The notes beneath the pieces are model-generated. The model was not told the origin of the DNA. It ran no database searches and saw nothing but the letters and a program-made list of their open reading frames with translations. From positions 12,488,316-12,552,315 of the forward strand of contig CM052362.1 in the NCBI GenBank assembly GCA_028551475.1: a stretch of 64,000 nt of DNA, in the 5' to 3' direction. A program made the translations under genes and the position numbers. Origin of the DNA: Casuarina equisetifolia (Eukaryota > Streptophyta > Magnoliopsida > Fagales > Casuarinaceae). Shown here piece by piece: positions 24,701 through 37,329 of this stretch. Numbering within the stretch: position 1 is the stretch's first letter; each line of letters begins with the position of its first letter.

Positions 24701-26460
24701 AGGAAAACAGAGTACCACGTGGACAAAGGCAAAATCATCCATTCAATGGCGAAAAAATATGGGTACCTCCGTTTCTGTTCAAAGCTTGCGAAACCATTGT
24801 CTGACCATCCCAAAGCTTAGAGATTCTTTAAATAGTAAAAAATATTAGCTAAAAATAGCAAAAATTGGGAAATTATTTTTTGATTTTTTAAGAGAATATT
24901 TCAATATAAAAAAAATTAAAAAATACCATCAAAGTGACAAATACGTGGCAAATGACATTCACCATTTAATCAGGATACATGGATGGTTGTCCAGGGCCAT
25001 TTCGAGGAAAAACAAAGGACCTTGTGGACAGGGCCAAAATCGTCCATTCAATCGTGAAAAAATACAAGTACCTCCCTTTTTGTTCACAACTTTCAAAATC
25101 ATTGTCTGACCGTTTTAAGGCTTAGAGGTTCTTTAAATAGTAAAAAATAGCAAAAATTTGAAATTATTTGTCATTTTTATGAAAATATATAAATATAAAA
25201 ATAAAAATAAAAATAAAAAATACCATCAAAGTGACAAATATGCGGCAAACGACATTCACCATTTAATCAGGATACATGGACGGTTGTCTAGAGCAATTTC
25301 GAGGAAAAATAAAGCACCTCATGGACATGGGTAAAATCATCCATTCAGTGGCGAAAAAATATGAGTACCTCCATTTTTGCTCAAAACTTGTGAAATCCCT
25401 GTCTGATCGTCCCAAAGTTTAGAGGTTCCATAAATAGTAAAAATATAATATAAAAATAACAAAAAATTAGAAATTATTTTTTTCTTTTTTTATGAAAATA
25501 TATAAATATAAAAAAATAAAATATAGCATCAAAGTGACGAATATGCGGCAAATGACATTCACATTTTAATCAGGATGCATGGACGGTGGTCCAGGGTGAT
25601 TTCGAGGAAAAACAGAGGACCTCGTGGAGTGAGGTAAAGTTGTCCATTCGTTGGCAAAAAAATACGAGTACCTTTGTTTTTACTCAAAACATACAAAATC
25701 ATAGTCTGTCCATCCCAAAGCTTATGGGATCTTTAAATAGTAAAAAATATAATCTAAAAGTAGCAAAAAATGGAAAATTATTTTTTCCTATTTTATAAAA
25801 ATATATAAATATAAAAAAATAAAATATACCATCAAAGTGACAAATATGTGGCAAATGACGTTCACCATTTTAATTAGGATGCATGGACGATGACCCAAGG
25901 CAATTTTGAGGAAAAATAAAGGACCTTATGGATAGGGGCAAAATAGTACATTTAGTGGCAAAAACATACAAGTACCTCTGTTTTTGCTCAAAACTTGTGA
26001 AATCACTGTCTACCGTCCCAAAGCTTAGAGCTTATTTAAATAGTAAAAAATATTAGGTAAAAATAGCAAAAAATGCAAAATTATTTTATCATTTTTTATG
26101 AAAATATATAAATATATAAAAATAATTAAAAAAAAATACAATCAACCTGACAAATACGCGGCAAATGACATTCACCATTTTAATCATAATGCATGGATGG
26201 TGATTCAGGGCAATTTTGAGGAAAAAAGAGAGGACCTCGTGGGCAAGGGCAAAATCATCCATTTAGTGGCGAAAAAATATGAGTACCTCCATTTTTGTTC
26301 AAAAGTTGCGAAATGATTGTCTGACTGTCCCAAAACTTAGATGTTCATTAAATAGTAAAAAATATTAGCTAAAACTAGTAAAAAATGAGAAATTATTTTG
26401 TCACTTTTTATAAAAATATATAAATATAAAAAAATGATAAAAATACCATCAAAGTGATGA

Positions 26461-26530
26461 ATACGCAACAAACGACATTCACCATTTTAAATATGAGTAC
26501 CTCCATTTTTTTCAAAACTCACAAAATCAC
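26461..26530 (-). repeat. Truncated junction monomer 1 (A to B)
   Basis: CATTCACCATTTTAAATATG runs straight into AGTACCTCC, skipping roughly 140 bases of a normal monomer. Left is type A, right is type B. Confidence 0.85.
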
Positions 26531-28299
26531 TATCTACCTGTCTTAAAGCTTAGAGGTTCTTTAAATAGTGAAAAATATTAACTGAAAATGGAAAAAATTG
26601 GAAAATTATTTTGCCAATTTTTATGAAAATATATCAATATATAAAAAAATAAAAAATACCATCAAAGATATGAATACGCAGCGAAGGACATTCACCATTT
26701 TAATTAGGATGCATGGACGGTGATCCAAGGCAATTTTGAGGAAAAATAGAGGACCCCGTGGACAGGGGCAAAACCACTCATTCAGTGACGAAAAAATACG
26801 AGTACCTCTATTTTTTCTCAAAACTTGTGAAATCACTGTCTGACCGTCCCAAAACTTAGAGCTTCTTTAAATAGAAAAAAATATTCGGTAAAAATAGCAA
26901 AAAATATAAAATTATTTTGTCACTTTTTATGAAAATATATAAATATATAAAAAATAAAAAAATACCATGAAAGTGACGAATATGCAGCAAACGACATTCA
27001 CCATTTTAATCAAGATGCATGGCGGTGATCCAGGGCAATTTCGAGGAAAAACAGTGGACCTCGTGGATAGGGGCAAAATCATCCATTCAGTGGAGAAAAA
27101 ATACAAGTACCATTGTTTTTATTCAAAACTTGCGAAATCATTGTCTGACCATCCGAAAGTTTAGAGGTTCTTTAAATAGTAAAAGATATTAGTTAAAAAT
27201 AGCAAAAAATGGAATATTATTTTGTCAATTTTTATGAAAATATAAAAATGTCAAAAAAAAAACCTTCAAACTAACAAATACGCGGCAAACGACATTCAAC
27301 ATTTTAATCAAGATGCATGGATGGTGATCCAGGGTAATTTTGAGGAAAAATAGAGGACCCCGTGGATAAGGGCAAAACCGTCCATTTGGTGGCAAAAAAT
27401 TCGAGTATCTTTGTTTTTGCTCAAAACTTATGAAATCACTGTTTGACCAGGCCAAAGCTTAGAGGTTCTTTAAATAGTAAAAAATATTAGGTAAAAATAG
27501 CAAAAAAGAAGAAATTATTTTGTCATTTTTTATGAAAATATTAAATATATAAAAAAATAAAAATACCATCAAAGTGACGAATACGCAGCAAACGACATTC
27601 ACCATTTTAATCAGGATGCATGGACGGTGATCTAGGGCAATTTCAAAGGAAAACAGAGGATCTCGTGGACAGGGGTAAAATCATCCATTTAGTGGTCAAA
27701 AAATACGAGTACTTGCCTTTTTGTTCAAAAGTTGAAAAATTATAGTTTAACCGTTCCAAAGCTTAAAGGTTCTTTAAATAATAAAAAATATTAGCTAGAA
27801 ATAGCAAAAAATGGGAAATTAATTTGACATTTTTTATGAAAATATATAAATATAAAAAATAAAATAAAAATACCATTAAGGTGACAAATACGTGGCAAAT
27901 AACATTCAACATTTTAATCAGGATGCATGGACAGTGATCTAGGGCAGTTACGGTTGAAAAAGAGAGGACTTCATGGACAGGGTTAAAATCATCCATTTAG
28001 TGGCAAAAAAATACAAGTAGCTCCGTTTTTATTCAAAACTTGCGAAATCACTATCTGACCATCCCAAAGCTTAGAGGTTCCTCAAATAGTAAAAAATATA
28101 ATTTAAAATAGCAAAAAATGGGAAATTATTTTATCATTTTTAATGAAAATATTTAAATATAAAAAAAAAAAAAAAATACCATCAAAGTGACGAATATGTG
28201 GCAGACAACATTCACTATTTTAATCAAGATGCATGGACAGTGATCTAGGGTAATTTCAAGGAAAAACAAAGGACCTCGTGGACAGGGACAAAATCGTCC

Positions 28300-28400
28300 A
28301 TTTAGTGGAGAAAAAATGATAAAAAATACCATCAAAGTGACGAATACGTGGCAAACGACATTCACCATTTTAAATAAGAGTACCTCCGTTTTTTTCAAAA
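28300..28400 (-). repeat. Truncated junction monomer 2 (A to B)
   Basis: ACCATTTTAAATAAGAGTAC at about 28366-28385 has the same internal deletion as at 26485 and again separates type A (left) from type B (right). Just before it, near 28315, a second deletion joins GTGGAGAAAAAAT to GATAAAAAATACC. Confidence 0.85.
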
Positions 28401-29642
28401 CTAGCAAAATCACTATTTAACTGTCCCAAATCTTAGAGATTCTTTAAATAGTAAAAAATATTAATTGAAAATGATAAAAAAAATAGAAAATTATTTTTCC
28501 AATTTTATGAAAATATATCAATATACAAAAAAATAAAAAATACCATCAAAGATATGAATACGCAACGAAGGACATCAACCATTTTAATTAGGATGCATGG
28601 ACGGTGATGCAGGGCAATTTTAAGAAAAAATAGAGGACCTCGTTGATGGGGGCAAAATCGTCTAGTTAGTGGCGAAAAAATAAGAGTGCCTTTATTTTTG
28701 CTCAAAATTGGCGAAATCAATGTCTGATAGTCCTAAAGCTTAGAGGTTTTCTAAATAGTTAAAAATATTACCTAAAAAAGGAAAAAATGAAAAATTATTT
28801 TCTCAATTTTCATGAAAATATGTCAATGTACAAAAAATAAAAAATACCATTAAAGATACTAATATGTGGTGATCGACATCCAATATTTTAATTAGGATTC
28901 ATGGACGGTGATCCAAGGCAATTTTGAGGAAAAATAGAAGACCTCATTGAAGTGGGCAAAATTGTCCAGTTAATGGTGAAAAAATACGAGTACCTCCGCT
29001 TTTAATCAACATTTGGGAAATCACTGTTTGACTATCCTAAAGCTTAAAGGTTCTTTAAATAGTAAAAAATATTAACTAAAAATGTTAAAAAATAAAAAAT
29101 TATTTTGTCAAGTTTTATGAAAATATATCAATATACAAAAAAATAAAAAATGCCATCAAAGATACGAATACACGGCAAAAGACATTCACCATTTTAACCA
29201 GGATGCATGGATGGTGATGCAGGGCACTTTTACAAAAAAATAGAGGACCTTGTTGACAGGGACAAAATCGTTGAGTTAGTGGTTAAAAAGCATGAGTACT
29301 TTCTTTTTTTTTTTCAAAATTGGCAAAATCATTGTCAGACCGTCCCAAAGCTTAAAGGTTTTTTAAATAGTAACAAATATTAACTAAAAATGGTAAAAAT
29401 TGGAAAATTATTTTGTCAATTTTTATGAAAATATATAAATATACAAAAAAAAATAAAAAATACCATCAAAGATACAAATACGTAGCGAACAACATTCACC
29501 ATTTTAATCAGGATGCATGGATGATGATCCAGGGCAATTTTGAGGAAAAATAGAGGATGTTGTTGAAGTGGGCAAAATCGTCTAGTCAGTGGCAAAAGAA
29601 TATGAGTACCTCTATTTTTTTTCAAAACTGGCGAAATCACTG

Positions 29643-31083
29643 TGATGCGGATGCACTTAAGGCCCAATATCACAAGTTCCAACATCAAAGAATTGAGAGT
29701 CCACAACATAACCCAATGGGTTTAGAAGGCTAAAGTTGAAGAGCAACCAAAGAATATTTCATAGCATCTCTACAATCTTTAACATGGGGGGTTTTCTAAG
29801 TAGTTGTTGAGTCTTTAATTTCTTAGGTTTACTTTATTGTTTGAGAATATTTCCTTTTTATTTGGTTTTCCTTAATTGTCTAGGTTCCTAATTTATCTAG
29901 GTTTTCATATTTGTTAAATCTCTTATTTGTTTAGGATTCTCTTGTTTATTAGAGTCCAAATTTGTTAAGACTTCTTTAATTTTAGGGATTCTTGATTTAT
30001 TAGAATTCTTCTAGAATTAGGTTTTAAGGATTACTAATTTACTAGAATCCTACTAGGATTAGGTTTTAATGTGGAACAACTATGCCAACCTAGGCCAACG
30101 GCCCAACATATATGTTGAGTGTTCTAACAACTACATGCTTGGATCCAAGAAGTCCAAACTTAAAAGGCATCCTAGAGATTCTTTAGGAATTTTGATATGT
30201 TTAAGATTCATTAACTGTGTTGATTTAGAATTCTTAAATTATCAAGGTTCTTAATTATTTAGGATTTCCATATTTGTTAAGATCTTTCATTTGTTAGGAT
30301 ATTATATTGGGATCCTATCCCTGATTTGTTAGGATCCTATCTTAATTTGGTTAGTTTGATTTTTCCTTAAATTTAGGATTTGAGTTCTACTAGGATTAGC
30401 TTATTAGAGTTCTACCAGGATTAGCTTTTATGAATTCTAGATCCTTCTATGGGTAGTCTTAGTCGTCTATTTAAGGATATTGTTCCTTCAGTTGTAATCA
30501 GAACCTTAAGAACCATGGAGATTGAAAAGTTATTATTTTTTTTAAGCTTTGCCTTTTTAAATTTCGTGCCCTTATTTTCCTGCCTTTACATTCCAGTTAT
30601 TTTAATTCCTGCACTTAAATTATTGCCTTTTACCTTTCAATAGTTTATTTTCCAGTCTTTACCTTTCCAGCCTTTATATTTCCAAATTGTTTTGTTATTA
30701 TTCCATTCCAATCTCTCCATAATCAAAAGCTCACTCCGTTGCCCATCACCATCCGCATCAGGTTTAGCCACCTATTTAAAGGGAGCATTGTTTCAATTGT
30801 AAGCAGACTTGTTTTTCTAGAAAATAGAAACCCAAAGTTGTGTGATCAACTTTTGCATCCTTTATCCAATTCTTGCCACAGATTGGTGGTGGTCCTTGAC
30901 TAGTGGCATTGCCTTTACATCTTAGGCTTTATTGACATCTATCTTTTCTTTTTTGTTCTTCATATTTTCATTTTTCCTCCTTTCCTTCCGACCAAACACT
31001 TATTTTCCCCACAAAAAAGGCAATAATTTAAGTGCATCACACTTAACCTGAGCTCGCTCAAGCCCACCATAAGATTCGCATCA
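29643..31083 (+). mobile_element. Solo LTR inserted in the satellite (TSD CACTG), with a nested LTR
   Basis: Starts TGATGCGGATGCACTTAAGG and ends AGATTCGCATCA. It is flanked by CACTG at 29638-29642 and 31084-31088, a five-base target-site duplication cut from the satellite motif ATCACTGTCTGACC. Without the nested insertion (30067-30759 plus its duplication) it is about 743 bp, close to the 706-bp copy at 11973. No internal coding part, so it is a solo LTR. Confidence 0.93.
30067..30759 (+). mobile_element. Nested solo LTR (TSD GGTTT)
   Basis: 693 bp flanked by GGTTT at 30062-30066 and 30760-30764. The start TAATGTGGAAC (probably TGATGTGG with a G-to-A change) and the end CATCCGCATCA resemble the ends of the host LTR, so the two families are related. 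Outside the insertion the host LTR continues in register: TAGGATTA before it and TTTAGCCACCTATTTAAAGG after it. A diverged relative of its first part lies at 6510-6720. Confidence 0.88.
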
Positions 31084-31088
31084 CACTG

Positions 31089-34000
31089 TCTAACCATCAC
31101 AAAACTTAAAGGTTCTTTAAATTGTAAAAAATATTAGCAGAAAACGGCAAAAAATGGAAAATTATTTTGCCAATTTTGATGAAAATATATCAATATACAA
31201 AAAAATAAAAAAATACCATAAAAGATATGAATATGCAGCGAATGACATTCACCATTTTAATCAAGATGCATGGATGGTGATCTAGGGCAATTTTGAGGAA
31301 AAACAGAGGACGTTGTTGAAGTGGGCAAAATCGTCTAGTTAGTGGCAAAAAAATATGAGTACTTCTATTTTTCTTCAAAACTGGCAGAATCACTATCTGA
31401 CCATCCCAAAGCATAAAGGTTCTTGTAATTGTAAAAAATAATAGTTGAAAATGAAAAAAAATAGAAAATTATTTTGTCAATTTTTATGAAAGTATATCAA
31501 TATAGAAAAAAATAAAAAATACCATTAAAGATACGAATACGTGGCGAACAACATTTACCATTTTAATTAGAATGCATGGACAGTGATCCAGGGCATTTTT
31601 GAGGAAAAACAAAGGACCTCGTTGACTGGGGCAAAATCGTCTAGTTAGTGGAGAGAAAATACGAGTACCTTTGTTTTTTTTCAAAATTGGCAAATTCACT
31701 GTCTGACCGTTTAAAAGCTTTGAGGTTCATTAAATACTAAAAAATATTATCTAAAAATGGAAAATTATTTGTCAATTTTTATGAAAAAAGATAAATATAC
31801 AAAAAAATAGAAAATAACATCAAAGATACGAATATGCGGCAAACGACATTCATCATTTTAATTAGGATGCATAGAGGGTGATCCAAGGCAATTTTGAGGA
31901 AAAACAGAGGACCTTATTGACAGGGGCAAAATCGTCTAGTCAGTAGCAAAAAAATACGAGTACCTCCATTTTTGTTGAAAAGTAGTGAAATTACTATCTG
32001 ACCATCCCAAAGCTTAGAAATTATTTAAATAGTAAAAAATATTAACTGAAAATAACAAAAAATAAAAAATTATTTTTTCAATTTTTATGAAAAAATAGAA
32101 ATATACAAAAAAATAAAAAATACCATCAAAGATATGAATACACAGCAAACAACATTCACCATTTCAATCATAATGCATGGACGATGATCGAGAGCAATTT
32201 TGAAAAAAAAAACAGAGGACCTCGTTAATAAGAGCAAAATCCTCCAGTCAATGGCGAAAAAATACAAATACCTTTGTTTTTGCTCAAAACTTGTGAAATC
32301 ACTATTTGATCATCCCAAAGCTTAAAGGTTCTTTAAATAATAAAAAATATTAACTAAAAATGACAAAAAATAGAAAATTATTTTGTTAATTTTTATGAAA
32401 ATATACAAATATACAAAAAAATAAAAAAAAAAATACCATCAAAGTTACTAATACGTGGTAAACAACATTCACCATCTTAACTAGGATGCATGGTTGGTGA
32501 TCCAAGGCAATTTTGAGGAAAAACAGACTTTGTTGATAGGGACAAAATCGTCTAGTCAGTGGCGAAAAAAGACAAGTACCTTTCTTTTTTCTCAAAACTT
32601 GTGAAATCATTGTCTGACTGTGCCAAAGCTTAGTAATTCTTTAAATAGTAAAATTATTAACTAAAAATCGTAAAAAATGCAAAATTATTTTGTCATTTTT
32701 TACAAAAAAATACACAAAAAATACAAATATACAAAAAAAATAAAAAAAAACCATCAAAGCTTCAAATATGAGGCAAACGACATTTAACATTTTAATCAAG
32801 ATGCATTGAAGGTGATCTAGGATAATTTTGAGGAAAAGTAAGGGACCTCGTTGATGGGGGCAAAATCATCCAGTTAGCAGCCAAAAAATACGAGTACCTT
32901 TGTTTTTTTTCAAAGCTGGTGACATCATTGTTTGATCATTCCAAAGCTTAAAGATTCTTTAAATAGTAAAAAAAATTTATTGAAAATGGTAAAAAATAAA
33001 AAATTATTTTATCAATTTTTATGAAAATATAACAATATACAAACAAATAAAAAATACCATCAAAGATCCGAATATACGGTAAAAGACATTCACTATTTTA
33101 ATCAGCATGCATGGATGGTGATGCAGGGCAATTTTGAGGAAAAACAAAGGTCCTCGTTGACAAGGGCAAAATTGTCTAGTTTGTGGCAAAAAAATATGAA
33201 TACCTCTGTTTTTGCTCCAAACTGGTGAAATTACTGTTGTATTGTTCCAAAGCTTAGAGGTTCTTTAAATACTAAAAAGTATTAATTGAAAATGGTAAAA
33301 AATAGAATATTATTTTCTCAATTTTTATCAAAATATACAAATATACAAAAAAATAAAAAATACCATCAAAGATACGAATACATGGTAAATGACATTGATC
33401 ATTTTAATCAGCATGCATGGACAGTGATCCATGTCAATTTTGAGCAAAAATAGAGGACCTCGTTGATAAGGGCAAAATCATCCACTCATTGGCGAAAAAA
33501 TATGAGTACCTTTCTTTTTGTTCAAAACTTGCGAAATCATTGTCTGACCATCCCAAAGCTTAGAGGTTCCTTAAATAGTAAAAAATATTAGCTAAAAATA
33601 ACAAAAAATGGGAAATTATTTTGTCATTTTTTATGAAAATATATAAATATAAAAAAAATACCATCAAAGTGATGAATACACGGCAAACGACATTCACCAT
33701 TTTAATCAGGATACATGGACGGTGGTTTAGGGCAATTTCGAGGAAAAATAGTGCACCTCGTGGACAAGGGCAAAATCGTCCATTTAGTGGCAAAAAAATA
33801 CGAGTACCTCCCTTTTTGTTCAAAACTTGCGAAATTACTGTCTAACCGTCCCAAAGCTTAAAGGTTCTTTAAATAGTAAAAAATATTAGCTAAAAATAGC
33901 AAAAAATGAGAAATTATTTTGTCATTTTTTATGAAAACATATAAATATAAAAAAAAAATAAAAAATACCATCAAAGTGACGAATACACAACAAATGAGAT

Positions 34001-37000
34001 TCACAATTTTAATCAAGATGCATGGACAGTGATCTAGGGCAATTTCGAGGAAAAACAGTGGACCCATGGATAGGGGCAAAATTGTTCATTCAGTGGTGAA
34101 AAAATATGAGTACTTCCCTTTTTGTTCAAAACTTGCGAAATCACTGTCTAACTGTCCTAAAGCTTAAAGATTCTTTAAATAGTACAAAATATTAGCTAAA
34201 AATAGCAAAAAATGGGAAATTAATTTGTCATTTCTTATGAAAATATATAAATATAAAAAAAAATACTATCAACGTGACGAATACGCGGTAAACGACATTC
34301 ACCATTTTAATCAGGATGCATGGATGATGATCCAGGGCAATTTCAAGGAAAAACAAAGGACCTCATGAATAGGGGCATAATCGTTCATTCAATGGCAAAA
34401 AAATACGAATACCTCCTTGTTTGTTCAAAACTTGCAAAATCATTGTCTGACCATCCCAAAGCTTAGAGGTTCCTTAAATAGTAAAAAATATTAGCTAAAA
34501 ATAACAAAAATAGGAAATTAATTTGTCATTTTTTATGAAAATATATAAATATAAAAAAATAAAAAATACCATCAAAGTGACGAATACATAGCAAACGACA
34601 TTCACCATTTTAAATACGAGTAACTCCATTTTGGCTCAAAACTGGCGAAATCACTATTTGACCATCACAAAGTTTAGAGGTTCTTTAAATAGTAAAAAAT
34701 ATTAACTGAAAATGGCAAAAAATAGAAAATTATTTTGTCAATTTTTATGAAAATATACAAATATACAAAAAGATAAAAAAAAATACCATCAAAGATACGA
34801 ATACGCGGCAAATGATATTCACTATTTCAATTAGGATGCATGGACGGTGATCCATGGCAATTTTGAGAAAAAACAGAGGACTTCATTGATAGGGGCAAAA
34901 TTGTCTAGTTAGTCGTAAAAAATTATGAGTACCTCCGTTTTTGCTCAAAGCTGGCAAAGTCACTATCTAATTGTCCGAAAGCTTAGAGGTTTTTTTAAAT
35001 ATTAAAAAATATTAACTGAAAATGAAAAAAAATAGAATATTATTTTGTCAATTTTTATGAAAATATACAAATATACAAAAAAAATAAAAAGTACCATTAA
35101 AGATACAAATATGTGGCAAACAACATTCACCATTTAATTAGGATGCATGGACGGTGATCCAAGACAATTTTGAGGAAAAACAGAGGACCTCATGGACAAG
35201 GATAAAATTGTCTAGTCAGTGGCAAAAAAATACGAGTATCTCCATTTTGCTTAAAACTGGAGAAATCAGTGTCTGACTGGCCTAAAGCTTAAGGGTTCTT
35301 TAAATAGTAAAAAATATTAACTGAGAATGGCAAAAAATGAAAAATTAATTTGTCAATATTTATCAAAATATACAAATATACAAAAAAAATTAAAAATATC
35401 ATCAAAGATACGAATATGTGGCAAACGACATTCACTATTTTAATCAGTATGCATGGACAATGATCTAGGGCAATTTTGAGAAAAAATAAAGGAGCTCGTT
35501 GACATATGCAACATCGTCTAGTTAGTGGCAAAAAAATACGAGTACCTCCGTTTTTGCTCAAAACTAGCGAAATCACTGTCTGACCATCCCAAAGCTTAGA
35601 GGTTCTCTAAATAATAAAAAATATTAACTAAAAATGGCAAAAAATGAAAAATTATTTTGTTAATTTTTATGAAAATATACAATTATACAAAAAAATAAAA
35701 AAATAGCATCAAAGATATGAATACGTGATAAACGACATTCACCATTTTATTCATGATGCATGGTTGGTGATGTAGGGCAATTTTGTGGAAAAACAGAAGA
35801 CCTCATTGACATGGGCAAAATCGTTTAGTTAATGGCGAAAAAATACGAGTACCTCCATTTGGCTCAAAATTGACAAAATCATTGTCTAACCATTCCAAAG
35901 CTTAAAGGTTCTTTAAATAGTAAAAAATATTAACTGAGAATGGCAAAAAATGGAAAATTATTTTGTCAATTTTTATGACAATATACAAATATAAAACAAA
36001 AAATAAAAAATAACATCAAAGATACGAATACACGGTAAACGACATTCACCATTTTAATCAAGATGCATGGTTGGTGATCTAGGCAATTTTGGGGAAAAAC
36101 AGAGGACCTCATTGACATGGGCAAAATCGTCTAGTTAGTGGCAAAAAAATATGAGTACCTTCATTTTTTTCTCAAAACTAGCGAAATCACTGTCTGATCG
36201 TCTCAAAGCTTAGAGGTTTTTTAAATAGTAAAAAATATTCACTAACAATGGCAAAAAATGAAAAATTATTTTGTCAATTTTTATGAAAATATACAAACAT
36301 ACAAAAAATAAAAAATACCATCAAAGATATAAATACGTAGCAAATGACATTCACCATTTTAATCAGGATGCATGGAGGGTGATCCAAGGCAATTTTGTGG
36401 AAAAACAGGGGACCTCATTGACAAGGGCAAAATTTTTCAGTCAGTGGGAAAAAATACAAGTACCTTCGTTTTTGCTCAAAACTGGCGAAATTACTATTTA
36501 ACCATCCCAAAGCTTAGAGGTACTTTAAATAGTAAAAAATATTAACTGAGAATGGCAAACAATGGAAAATTATTTTGTCAATTTTTATGCAAATATAGGA
36601 AAATAGAAGAAAATAAAAAAATTCCATTAAAGATACGAATACATGGCAAACGACATTCACCATTTTAATCAGGATGCATGGACGGTAATCCAGGGCAATT
36701 TTGTGGAAAAACAAAGGATCTCATTGACAGGAGCAAAATTGTCTAGTTAGTGGCGACAAAATGCGAGTACCTTCGTTTTTGCTCAAAACTAGCGAAATCA
36801 CTGTCTGATCGTCCCAAACTTAGAGGTTCTTTAAATAGTAAAAAATATTAACTAAAAATGGCAAAAAATAAAAAATTATTTTGTTAATTTTTATGAAAAT
36901 ATACAAATATACAAAAAATAAAAAATAGTATCAAAGATACAAATACGCGGTAAACAACATTCACCATTTTAATTAGGATGCATGGTTGGTGATACAGGGC

Positions 37001-37258
37001 AATTTTAAGGAAAAACAGAGAACCTCATTAACACGAACAAATTTGTCTAGTTAGTGGTGAAAAAATACAAGTACCTCCGTTTTTACTTAAAACTGGCAAA
37101 ATCATTATCTGACCGTCCCAAAGCTTAGAGGTTTTTTAAATAGTAAAAAATATTAACTGAAAATGGTAAAAAATAAAAAATTATTTTGTCAATTTTTATG
37201 AAAATATACAAATATACAAGAAAATAAAAAATACCATTTTAATCAGGATGCATGGACA
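31089..37258 (-). repeat. ~305-bp satellite array, reversed arm, second part
   Basis: Same satellite, mostly type B, from 31.09 to about 33.5 kb and again from 34.63 to 37.26 kb. A type A island at about 33.5-34.6 kb restores TCAAAGTGACGAATA, ACCTCGTGGACA and TATTAGCTAAAAAT. A truncated A-to-B junction monomer is at 34608. The array ends at about 37258 in a monomer where ATACCAT joins directly to TTTAATCAGG. Confidence 0.93.
34590..34640 (-). repeat. Truncated junction monomer 3 (A to B)
   Basis: ACCATTTTAAATACGAGTAA carries the same deletion as at 26485 and 28368. Type A lies on the left and type B on the right. Confidence 0.85.
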
Positions 37259-37329
37259 AGCATCATAATGATTAGCACGAGTATAATCAAGGGGGTTTGG
37301 ATTCACATTGAGTTGAAGTTAGGTCTTAA

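Larger units (their letters stand above)
21714..29642 (-). repeat. ~305-bp satellite array, reversed arm, first part
   Basis: Reverse-complement monomers. Key blocks are CCCAAAGCTTAGAGGTTCTT, AAATAGTAAAAAATATTAGC, GGCAAACGACATTCACCATT, TTAATCAGGATGCATGGACG, ACCTCGTGGACAGGGGCAAA, CGTCCATTTAGTGG and AATACGAGTACCTCCGTTTT. Up to about 28.37 kb most are type A: TCAAAGTGACGAATA, TATTAGCTAAAAATAGC, TTTGTTCAAAACTTGC. Type B (TCAAAGATACGAATA, TATTAACTGAAAATGG, CTCGTTGACA, TCGTCTAGTTAGTGG, TTTGCTCAAAACTGG) appears as a short block at 26.5-26.87 kb and takes over after 28.39 kb. Shortened monomers sit at 26485 and 28368. Confidence 0.95.

Noticed and set aside
12600-37000. Dozens of 60-97-codon open frames in the satellite (recurring start of the type NKNGGSRIF, ending YYLKNL)
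   Set aside because: They are the same monomer frame repeated, most begin at TTG rather than ATG, and neighbouring copies break it with frameshifts and stops. Not annotated as genes.
12679-37258. CENP-B box in the satellite
   Set aside because: GTCGTTTGCCGCG and TATTCGTCACC contain TTCG or CG pieces, but the spaced core pattern of the CENP-B box (TTCG, then A, then CGGG) is not met.
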